DNA from: Thermoplasmata archaeon
GTDB taxonomy: Archaea > Thermoplasmatota > Thermoplasmata > Lutacidiplasmatales > UBA184
Direction: 5' to 3'
Length of the DNA: 32,404 bases
NCBI GenBank assembly: GCA_022750205.1
Contig: JAKIWD010000010.1
Coordinates: forward strand, 1 to 32,404
Under the pieces are notes generated by a model that was given only the letters and a program-made list of their open reading frames with translations, did not search any database and was not told where the DNA came from. This document shows, in pieces, positions 23,992-30,846 of this stretch. A program made the position numbers and the translations under genes. Positions within the stretch are counted from its first letter, which is position 1. Each line of letters opens with the position of its first letter.

Positions 23992-25464
23992 ATGGGCCAC
24001 CCACCTGCGAAACCTCGCCCGAGGCCTTGGTGGATGATTCCGCCGTCTTTTCCTACTCGCAAGCTCGATGCCGCCGTGGCTCCGGTGTCCGCACGAGAGG
24101 CGATCCAGGAGAGCCCGGCGGCTCCCGTCGAACGCGCGACGACCGTCCCCGGGGGCGCCCGAACGACTGCGCCCTCTACGACACCTTCCTCGAACACCGC
24201 CGCGGACGTCTTCGACTCGGTGATGCGCTACGCGACCGAGCTGTATCGCGGCAACCGGGAGATCCTGCGCGAATCGTACCTCCCGAGCCGGCTCCCCCAT
24301 CGGGAGCATCAGATCCGCCAGGTCGCCGAGATCCTCGCCCCGGCCCTCAAGGGCGACCAACCTTCGAACCTCCTGATCTACGGCAAGATCGGGACCGGAA
24401 AGACGGCCGTGGTCGCCCAGGTGCGGGCCGACATGCAGCGCCGCCCGGACTGCACCGCCCACGTCACGTTCGTCACCGTCAACTGCGCGAACATCGATAC
24501 CCCCTACAGCCTCTTGCAGACCATCGGCAACACGCTCGCCGAGAAGGAATCCGACCGCATCCCGACGGGCTGGTCGCTCGACCGCGTCCAGGCGGCGATG
24601 CGCGAGCTCATGGACGCGCGCGAGGGGATCCAGCTCCTGATCCTGGACGAGATCGACCGCCTCGTCGCCAAGAGCGGCGACGGCGTCCTCTACACGCTGA
24701 GCCAGATCAATGGCGAGCTCAAGACCGCCCGTCTCGTCCTCGTCGGGATCTCCAACGATCTGAAGTTCACCAACCAGCTCGACGCCCGCGTCCGCAGCCG
24801 CCTGAACGAGGAGAAGATCCTCTTCCCTCCCTACGACGCCCCCCAGCTCCAGGACATCCTGAAGGACCGCGCCCGCGAGGTGTTCAAGGAAGGCGTGGTC
24901 GACGCCGGGGTCATCGAGCGGTGCGCCGCGTATGCCGCGCTGGAGAACGGCGACGCCCGTCGGGCGCTGGCTCTCCTGCGCGTGGCCGCCGAGGTCGCCG
25001 AACGGGACCGTTCCAAGCGGATCACCGCCGACCACGTCGTCCGGGCCAAGAGCCGCCTCGAGCAGGACATCATCATCGATTGTTGCCGCACCCTGCCGTC
25101 GCACTGCAAGGTGCTCCTCTACGCCATCCTGCAATCGTACGAGCGCCGGCGCGGCGGGGTCCTCACCGGCGAGGTCTATGAGGGGTATGCCAAGCTCTCC
25201 CAGCGCCTCGGCCTCTCTCCGCTCCACGCGCGGAGCATCTCCAATTACCTCAGCGAGCTCGAGACGCTCGGCCTGATCCGCGCGACGATCGTCTCGCGAG
25301 GGCGCGGCGGCCGAACCCGGGAGATCGTCGTGGACGTCCCGATCTCCGAGACGATGCCGGCGCTCGAGGAAGACCCGCTGCTGGCGCCCCTGGCCCGGCC
25401 CCGCACGTTGAGCCAGACGTTGTTGACGAACTTCGACAACCCGGGCCGCACCGGCCCCTACTGA
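23992..25464 (+). CDS. orc1/cdc6: Orc1/Cdc6 replication initiator
   Basis: A 490-residue AAA+ initiator that binds origin repeats and loads the MCM helicase. The family signature (YLPSRLPHREHQIRQ) precedes Walker A GKIGTGKT at 131-138. Walker B LILDEIDRL has its Asp at 219, sensor 1 is in VLVGISNDLKF, and the Arg-finger/box VII region reads DARVRSRLNEE. The C-terminal third holds the lid helices and a winged-helix DNA-binding domain (about 355-460, including AKLSQRLGLSPLHARSISNYLSELE). ATG 23992 has AAGGTAG just upstream; ATG 24034 is an alternative. The N-terminal arm of about 75 residues, Pro/Ala/Thr-rich, is longer than usual for archaeal Orc1 and is probably disordered. It converges with the minus-strand coiled-coil ORF, leaving 6 nt between the stops. 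Confidence 0.95.
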   Translation: MGHPPAKPRPRPWWMIPPSFPTRKLDAAVAPVSAREAIQESPAAPVERATTVPGGARTTAPSTTPSSNTAADVFDSVMRYATELYRGNREILRESYLPSRLPHREHQIRQVAEILAPALKGDQPSNLLIYGKIGTGKTAVVAQVRADMQRRPDCTAHVTFVTVNCANIDTPYSLLQTIGNTLAEKESDRIPTGWSLDRVQAAMRELMDAREGIQLLILDEIDRLVAKSGDGVLYTLSQINGELKTARLVLVGISNDLKFTNQLDARVRSRLNEEKILFPPYDAPQLQDILKDRAREVFKEGVVDAGVIERCAAYAALENGDARRALALLRVAAEVAERDRSKRITADHVVRAKSRLEQDIIIDCCRTLPSHCKVLLYAILQSYERRRGGVLTGEVYEGYAKLSQRLGLSPLHARSISNYLSELETLGLIRATIVSRGRGGRTREIVVDVPISETMPALEEDPLLAPLARPRTLSQTLLTNFDNPGRTGPY

Positions 25465-25470
25465 AGTCGC

Positions 25471-25671
25471 TCAGGCCGTTGCGGCGGCGCTGGCCGTCGC
25501 GCCCGCCGTGCTCGGGGCCTTGCGACGGGCCCGTTCGATCTTCAGTTCGCGGAGGTCCTTATCGAGCTCCCGCAGCTCCAACGTCGCGCGCTTGAGCCGC
25601 AGGCGGGCGATGGCCTCGAGCGTCCGGATCTCCCGGTCGAGGGTTTCGTCGGTCCCACGGAAACCGCCCAT
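25471..25671 (-). CDS. Small coiled-coil protein
   Basis: A 66-residue ORF whose ATG (25671, minus strand) lies 12 nt after the stop of the aldehyde dehydrogenase gene, behind a G-rich AAGGGCGGG. Residues 10-50 are almost entirely Leu/Ile/Arg/Lys/Glu with heptad spacing (DREIRTLEAIARLRLKRATL, then ELDKDLRELKIERARRK), predicting one long, strongly charged helix or coiled coil. The Ala/Thr tail is low-complexity. It fills the space between ALDH and orc1 exactly, and no other frame offers a better gene. No family is recognised; nucleic-acid or protein binding are both possible. Confidence 0.6.
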   Translation of the reverse strand: MGGFRGTDETLDREIRTLEAIARLRLKRATLELRELDKDLRELKIERARRKAPSTAGATASAAATA

Positions 25672-25683
25672 CCCGCCCTTCGC

Positions 25684-27174
25684 TCAGATCGTGTCGATCT
25701 GGGCCTTTTGCAGGCGGTTGGAGAAGTCGATGAACACGCTCTTGATCTCGGTGAACTCGTCGATGGCCACCGAGCCGGCCTCGCGACCGCCGTTGCCGGT
25801 GTTCTTGACACCGCCGAACGGCAGTTGGACCTCGGCACCGATCGTCGGGGCGTTGATGTACGTGATCCCGGCCTCGAGGTCGTCGATCGCCTGGAAGGCC
25901 CGGTTCACGTCCCGGGTGTAGATCGCCGAGGAGAGCCCGAACTCGACGTCGTTGGCGACCCGGACCGCCTCGGCGTAGTCGCCGACCTTGATCACGGAGA
26001 GCACCGGGCCGAAGATCTCCTCCTGGGTGATCCGCATCCCGTGACGGGCCTCGAAGATCGTCGGCTGGATGAAGTAGCCGAGGTCGTACGCCCCGCCGGT
26101 CAGCTTCTTACCGCCCAGCGCCACGGTCGCACCCTCCCGGCGGCCGATCTCGATGTAGTCGAGGATCTTCTGCTCCTGGTCCGCGGAGGCCACCGGTCCG
26201 ACATCGATCTTCGGGTCGACCGGGTCCCCGATCCGAAGCTTCCCCACCCGCTCGACGAGCCGGGCCAGGAACCGCTCGTAGATCCCCGCGTGGAGGATCA
26301 GGCGGCTCGTCGCGGTGCAGCGTTGGCCCGCCGTACCGAACGCGCCGAAGACCACCCCATCGAGGGCCAGGTCGAGGTTCGCATCGTCCATGACGATGAC
26401 CGGGTTCTTCCCGCCGAGCTCGAGGTGGACCATCTTCAGGCCTTGGGCGCCCCGGACGTACACTTCACGTCCCGTCGCGACCCCTCCGGTGAAGGAGATG
26501 GTCCGGACGCGAGGGTCGTCGATGAGGGCGTTGCCGACGACCCCGCCCGAGCCGGTCACGAAGTTCAGGACACCCGGCGGCACGCCCGCCTCCTCGTAGA
26601 CCCGCACGATCTCGGCGGCGCAGCGCGCGGTGTTCGAGGCGGGTTTGAACACCACCGTGTTGCCGCAGATCAGGGCCGCGGCGATCTTCCAGTTCGGGAT
26701 GGAGGTGGGGAAGTTCCAGGGCGTGATGCAGGCGACCACCCCTTTGGGCTGGCGGACGGTCAAGCAGAACTTCGAGTGGAGCTCCGACGGGATCGTTTCC
26801 CCGGCCAGTCGCCGGCCCTCCCCGGCCATGTATTCGATGAAGTCGATCGACTCCTGGACGTCGCCGCGACCTTCCGCGATGACCTTGCCCATCTCCCGCG
26901 TGACGAGCTGGGCGACCTCCTCCTTGCGCCGCCGCAGGATCTCCGCCGCCCGCAGCAGGATCGTTCCCCGCGCCGGAGCCGGGGTCGATCTCCAACCGGG
27001 AAACGCCGCGGAGGCCGCGTCCACCGCCGACGTGACGTCCTCGGGGCGGCCCGCGACGAAGTGGCCGACCGGCTCGCGGTCGATCGGACTCCGTGTCGAG
27101 AAGGTGGCCGACCCGGCGGGCGTTTTCCACTCGCCGCCGATCAATAGACCGTAGGAGGGAGCGTGGGCGCTCAT
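25684..27174 (-). CDS. NAD(P)-dependent aldehyde dehydrogenase
   Basis: A 496-residue protein, the normal length for the ALDH superfamily, which oxidises aldehydes to carboxylates with NAD+ or NADP+ in the cytoplasm. Catalytic and structural residues are all present: Asn154 in TPWNFP (oxyanion), the cofactor-binding FKPAS segment (176-180), FTGGVATG (228-235) as the Rossmann turn, Glu252 in LELGGK (general base), Cys286 in GTAGQRCT (nucleophile) and Glu386 in EEIFGP. The FGTAGQRCT form resembles semialdehyde-type ALDHs more than the Thermoplasma glyceraldehyde dehydrogenase, but substrate cannot be assigned. The frame stays open upstream to 28788, inside serS; ATG 27174 is the start because the alignable protein begins there. 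It is divergent from serS and shares the 183-nt gap with it. Confidence 0.93.
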   Translation of the reverse strand: MSAHAPSYGLLIGGEWKTPAGSATFSTRSPIDREPVGHFVAGRPEDVTSAVDAASAAFPGWRSTPAPARGTILLRAAEILRRRKEEVAQLVTREMGKVIAEGRGDVQESIDFIEYMAGEGRRLAGETIPSELHSKFCLTVRQPKGVVACITPWNFPTSIPNWKIAAALICGNTVVFKPASNTARCAAEIVRVYEEAGVPPGVLNFVTGSGGVVGNALIDDPRVRTISFTGGVATGREVYVRGAQGLKMVHLELGGKNPVIVMDDANLDLALDGVVFGAFGTAGQRCTATSRLILHAGIYERFLARLVERVGKLRIGDPVDPKIDVGPVASADQEQKILDYIEIGRREGATVALGGKKLTGGAYDLGYFIQPTIFEARHGMRITQEEIFGPVLSVIKVGDYAEAVRVANDVEFGLSSAIYTRDVNRAFQAIDDLEAGITYINAPTIGAEVQLPFGGVKNTGNGGREAGSVAIDEFTEIKSVFIDFSNRLQKAQIDTI

Positions 27175-27326
27175 GGAGGATCGGCGACCGACCTCCGTCG
27201 GGCAGAAAAGGGTAACCGGGCCCGGGTCGCCGCCCCAGCTGCACGCTGGCCCGGCGGGGTCGTCGGGCGCCCACCCAGACCATCTGCCCACCCTTCGGGA
27301 GTCGACGCCCGCGCGCTCTCGGGCAG

Positions 27327-27337
27327 GGTTATTATCG
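27327..27337 (+). promoter_or_regulatory. TATA-like box of serS; divergent intergenic region
   Basis: GGTTATTATCG is a conspicuous AT-rich island centred about 27 nt before ATG 27358, the spacing expected for an archaeal TATA box driving a leaderless mRNA. The rest of 27175-27357 is GC-rich, apart from CAGAAAAGGGT (about 27206-27216). On the minus strand that reads CCCTTTTCTG and is a weak TATA candidate for the divergent aldehyde dehydrogenase. No gene is seen in this gap. Confidence 0.55.
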
Positions 27338-27357
27338 GCGGCCGCGTCTGCGCACCG

Positions 27358-28866
27358 ATGGAGCACGAGCTGCAGGCGGAGCTGACCCTGAGCGGTCCGC
27401 TCGCGGCAGAAAAGCTCGGGCCGGTCCTCGAGTCGGCGGCGGCGGAGGCCCTCAAGCGGACCATGGGCAACCGCGGAGAGGGTCGGCTGGGGGCGTGGAG
27501 CGTGGACGGTGCCCAGGTCACCCTGACCCTGGAGTCGTCGGGCGCCCGCCCGCATCAGACCCTGCTGGCGCTCGCGCGCCGCTTGAGCGAGGAGCTCGGA
27601 CGGCGGGAGCGCGTGGGAGTCCGGTCGTTTCGGGCGCGCCGCTACCGAGTGCGCTTCCCGATCGAGCACGCCCCGCCCAAACCGGTGACATTGCCGCTGG
27701 CTCACACCCTCTCGTTCGAAGGCGGCGCCGGCACGCTCGAACTGACCGACCTCCCCGAGGAGGCTCTGCGGGACAACTGGATGGATCGCGCGGTGGCCCT
27801 GGTCCTGGAGAAGGCCCGTCGGCAGACGTACGAGGGAAAGGAGCAGTACTGGGACCTCCTCGCGCAGAGCCCCCCGCGCGACCACCCCTTCCAGGGGGAT
27901 CCCACGGAGGAGATGCTCCGTCGCGACTGGGTCCGCAGTGGGCCCACCAAGGGCAAGTGGTTCCTCGGTCCCACGGCGGCCCACCTCCTCCGGACGATGG
28001 ACCGGATCGCGCGCGAGGAGGTGCTGGCGCCCCTCGGCTTTACCGAGGTCGTACAACCCCACCACGACTCGTTCGACATCCTCCTCAAGACCGGACACAT
28101 GGCCGGTCTTCCCGGCGAGTTCTACTACGTCGCCGAGCCGAAGACCCGCGACCCGGCCGCGTGGGAGGAGTTCACGGACCTCGTCAAGATCACGAAGAAG
28201 GTCCCGGAGGCCAAGCTCGCAGCGCTGGTCACGGGCCCGACCGCGGTCTCGTGCTACGCCCAGTGCCCGACGATCTACTGGTGGCTGTCGGGCCGGACCC
28301 TCGCGCAGGAGAGCTTGCCGGTACGCGTCTACGACCGCACCGCGGTCTCGAATCGGTACGAGAGCGGCGGGCGGCACGGCCTGGAGCGAGTGGACGAGTT
28401 CCACCGGATCGAACCGGTGTACGTGGGTACCCCCGACCAGTTGCTCGAGCTGCGGGAGGGGCTCATGGGGCGGTACAAGCACGTCTTTGACAACGTGCTC
28501 GAGCTGGAGTGGAGGACGGCGTGGGTCACCCCGTTCTACCTGCAACAGTCCGGTGGCGTCGGCGTGGAGGACGCCGATCAACGGATCAAGGGGACGATCG
28601 ACTTCGAGGCGTACTTGCCCTATCGGGGCACCCGAGAGACGTCCGAGTGGCTCGAGTTCCAGAACCTCTCGATCGTCGGCGAGAAGTACACCGAGGCGTT
28701 CACGATACGCTCCCAGAAGGGCGAACTCTGGTCCGGCTGCTCGGGCATCGGGCTCGAACGTTGGCTCACCGCCTTCCTGGCCCAGCACGGGCTCGAACCC
28801 GCGAACTGGCCCACTCGTTTCCGGGAGATCGCCGGCGAGCTCCCGCGCGAAGTCCGCTTCCTGTAG
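27358..28866 (+). CDS. serS: Type-2 (methanogen-type) seryl-tRNA synthetase
   Basis: A 502-residue class II aminoacyl-tRNA synthetase that charges tRNA-Ser. The length and C-terminal half match the rare archaeal SerRS2 family, not the common SerRS. The zinc site characteristic of that family, two Cys and one Glu, is visible at C303 (SCYAQCP), E352 (FHRIE) and C461 (WSGCSG). Motif 2 lies around FHRIEPVYVGT and motif 3 is GIGLERW (463-469). The segments DNVLELEWRTAWVTPFY and GTIDFEAYLPYRG are hallmark SerRS2 stretches. The N-terminal about 165 residues would be the family-specific tRNA-binding domain. The frame is open further upstream, but ATG 27358 gives the right family length and sits 27 nt behind a TATA-like box. 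A helicase gene follows 14 nt after the stop. Confidence 0.93.
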   Translation: MEHELQAELTLSGPLAAEKLGPVLESAAAEALKRTMGNRGEGRLGAWSVDGAQVTLTLESSGARPHQTLLALARRLSEELGRRERVGVRSFRARRYRVRFPIEHAPPKPVTLPLAHTLSFEGGAGTLELTDLPEEALRDNWMDRAVALVLEKARRQTYEGKEQYWDLLAQSPPRDHPFQGDPTEEMLRRDWVRSGPTKGKWFLGPTAAHLLRTMDRIAREEVLAPLGFTEVVQPHHDSFDILLKTGHMAGLPGEFYYVAEPKTRDPAAWEEFTDLVKITKKVPEAKLAALVTGPTAVSCYAQCPTIYWWLSGRTLAQESLPVRVYDRTAVSNRYESGGRHGLERVDEFHRIEPVYVGTPDQLLELREGLMGRYKHVFDNVLELEWRTAWVTPFYLQQSGGVGVEDADQRIKGTIDFEAYLPYRGTRETSEWLEFQNLSIVGEKYTEAFTIRSQKGELWSGCSGIGLERWLTAFLAQHGLEPANWPTRFREIAGELPREVRFL

Positions 28867-28880
28867 GCCGTAGGAAGCCG

Positions 28881-30641
28881 ATGAGCCCGCGGATCCGCCC
28901 TCAGCCTACGAAGCGCAGCGCGTCCGGTCAGTCGCAGCTCGAGCAGTTCGACGACGGCGCGGCCCCTCTGGGGCCAACCTTGGCTCCGCCGACCCCGTTG
29001 CCGCGCCCGGCAGCGCTCCCCGGTACGTGGCAGGTCGTGGAGGGGTGGATCGCTCACCCACTCCTTGCATCCTCAGAGCTTCGGGCGTTGCCCTTCCAAC
29101 TCGACATGGCCCGTATCGGGTTGACGGAGGACCTGCTCGTCGTCCTGCCGACGGGGCTCGGGAAGACCGTCATCGCGGCGCTGGTCGCCGCCGAGGTTCT
29201 TCGGCGCGGCGACGGGCGGATGCTGATGCTGGCCCCGACGCGACCGCTCGTGCAGCAGCACGCGAACTCCTTCCAGCGCTGGATGCCCGGACAGCCCATC
29301 GCCCGATTCACCGGGACGGTCAGACGACCCGAACGGGAAGGTCGGTGGGATTCCGCGCGGCTGATCTTCGCCACGCCGGAGATGGTCGCCAACGACCTGG
29401 CCGCGGAGCGGTACGACCTGCGTTCGGTCGATCTCCTCGTGGTGGACGAGGCCCACCACGCGGTGGGGAAGTACGCCTATGTGCCGATCGCGGCGCGGTT
29501 TCAGGTGGAGCGGGGCCGCGACGCCCGACTCCTCGGGCTCACTGCCTCCCCCGGGGGCCAGGAGGAACGCATCGAGGAGGTGGTCGGCGCCCTCGGCGTC
29601 CGCCGGATCGAGGCCCGCAGCCGCGAGGACCCCGGTGTCAAGGAGTTCGTCCAGCCGGTCGATGTCGAGTATCGCTGGGTGACGCTCCCCGACGAGGCCA
29701 AGCGGATCCAGGAAGCGCTCACCGGAGCGGTTCGTGCGACCGGCCACAAGCTCCAGAAGATGGGCTACCTCCGGAAGAAGCCGCTGGCCTCGCTGTCGGT
29801 CAAGGACCTCATCGCGCTCCGACTGGAGATCTTCGCCCGCCCCGGGCCCATGACCCGGAAGTTCGGCCCGCTGTTCCACCAGCTCATCTTGCTCCACCTC
29901 CATCATGCCCAGGAGCGGCTCGAGACGCAGGGTGTCGAACCGTTCCTCCAGTACGTCGAGCGGGTGGGAAAGAAGCAGAAGGTCGGCAAGGGCGACAAGG
30001 CGTTCATCCACCTCCCGGAAGTGGTCGCGGCCGTCGCCACCGGCCAAGAGTTCCTGCAGAGCGGCCGACAGAGCTCCCATCCAAAGTTGGACGCACTGGC
30101 GGCGTTGGTCCAGGAGGAGGCCGACAAACCCCGCCCTCGCCCGATGCGCGTGCTCGTCTTCGCCCAGTACCGGGACACGATCCAGACGATCCAGGACTCG
30201 CTGGAGGCCAAAGGGTGGACCGTCGGTCGGTTCGTGGGGCAGGCCACCCGGGACCGGGAGGACAAGGGGATGAACCAGCGCGAGCAAGCCCAGGTGCTCC
30301 AGTCGTTCCGCGACGGGAGGTTCCCGATACTCGTCGCGAGCAGCGTCGCCGAAGAGGGACTGGACGTGCCCGACGTCGACACCGTCGTCTTTTTCGAATC
30401 GGTCCCGAGCGAGATCCGCGCGATCCAGCGTCGGGGACGGACCGGCCGCAGCTCGCTCGGACGGGTCGTCGTACTGCTCACCCAAGAGACTCGGGATGTG
30501 GGATACCAGCGCGCGGAGACGCGTCGGGAGACCTCCATGCGCCGGATCGTCCGCCGGCTTTCGGCCAAGGGCAGGGCCCGCGCGGCCGCGGACGCCCGCA
30601 CGACCGCCGAGGGGCAGGACAATCCGCCGCCCGCTCAGTGA
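28881..30641 (+). CDS. hef: Hef-type (FANCM/Mph1) superfamily 2 helicase without nuclease
   Basis: A 586-residue helicase for remodelling branched DNA at stalled forks. A 45-residue Pro-rich arm precedes the family signature (WIAHPLLASSELRALPFQ). Walker A is PTGLGKT at 90-96, DEAH at 189-192, motif III is LTASPGG and motif VI is QRRGRTGR at 516-523. The long insertion between the RecA domains (about 270-400, mostly helical) matches the Hef thumb-like domain that binds forked DNA. Euryarchaeal Hef normally continues into an ERCC4/XPF nuclease and HhH region; here the protein ends about 60 residues after motif VI, and no ERKxxxD motif is found before the next gene. The start at ATG 28881 is 14 nt after serS, so the two are co-transcribed. 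A separate XPF-type nuclease may act elsewhere in the genome. Confidence 0.9.
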   Translation: MSPRIRPQPTKRSASGQSQLEQFDDGAAPLGPTLAPPTPLPRPAALPGTWQVVEGWIAHPLLASSELRALPFQLDMARIGLTEDLLVVLPTGLGKTVIAALVAAEVLRRGDGRMLMLAPTRPLVQQHANSFQRWMPGQPIARFTGTVRRPEREGRWDSARLIFATPEMVANDLAAERYDLRSVDLLVVDEAHHAVGKYAYVPIAARFQVERGRDARLLGLTASPGGQEERIEEVVGALGVRRIEARSREDPGVKEFVQPVDVEYRWVTLPDEAKRIQEALTGAVRATGHKLQKMGYLRKKPLASLSVKDLIALRLEIFARPGPMTRKFGPLFHQLILLHLHHAQERLETQGVEPFLQYVERVGKKQKVGKGDKAFIHLPEVVAAVATGQEFLQSGRQSSHPKLDALAALVQEEADKPRPRPMRVLVFAQYRDTIQTIQDSLEAKGWTVGRFVGQATRDREDKGMNQREQAQVLQSFRDGRFPILVASSVAEEGLDVPDVDTVVFFESVPSEIRAIQRRGRTGRSSLGRVVVLLTQETRDVGYQRAETRRETSMRRIVRRLSAKGRARAAADARTTAEGQDNPPPAQ

Positions 30642-30669
30642 TAGCACGGACCGGGCCGCTCCCGCGTGC

Positions 30670-30680
30670 GTTCTAAATAC
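30670..30680 (+). promoter_or_regulatory. TATA-like box of the kdp operon
   Basis: GTTCTAAATAC lies 29-39 nt before the kdpF ATG (30709) in the 67-nt gap after the helicase. This spacing would start transcription near 30702, leaving a leader of a few nucleotides. In bacteria kdp is induced by potassium limitation through KdpDE; no such regulator or site is visible here. Confidence 0.55.
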
Positions 30681-30708
30681 TCCCGATTTCCCTCGCGCGC
30701 AGGGCGCG

Positions 30709-30822
30709 ATGGGGCTCGATTCGCTCGTGGGTCAGAGCATCGGCCTCTGGGTGTTCACCGCCATCACGGCCGCCCTGATCCTCTACCTGCTCTACGCGAT
30801 GCTCTACCCGACCCGGTTCTAG
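30709..30822 (+). CDS. kdpF: KdpF-like small subunit of the K+-transporting ATPase
   Basis: A 37-residue single-span membrane peptide from ATG 30709. One hydrophobic helix (LWVFTAITAALILYLLYAML) ends in the YLLYAMLYPTRF tail, which fits the KdpF pattern YL-x-YALL-x-PE-x-F. KdpF is a lipid-like stabilising peptide of the KdpFABC complex. Its place, 24 nt before kdpA and right behind a TATA-like box, supports the call. It is too short to be recognised reliably by similarity search alone. A longer reading of the same frame back to 30496 overlaps the helicase gene and is not needed. Confidence 0.85.
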   Translation: MGLDSLVGQSIGLWVFTAITAALILYLLYAMLYPTRF

Positions 30823-30846
30823 GTCCTGGACCGGTCGGCCCTTTCC

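Noticed and set aside
27163-27357. 65-residue N-terminal extension of serS
   Set aside because: Low-complexity Arg/Gly/Pro translation, overlap with the ALDH start and promoter region, and family length favours ATG 27358.
27175-28788. Upstream extension of the aldehyde dehydrogenase frame (to 1034 codons)
   Set aside because: It lies antisense to serS and shows no family similarity; normal ALDH length is reached from ATG 27174.
28509-28880. N-terminal extension of the helicase frame into serS
   Set aside because: It overlaps the conserved 3' half of serS and reads as a shadow; ATG 28881 begins a plausible protein.
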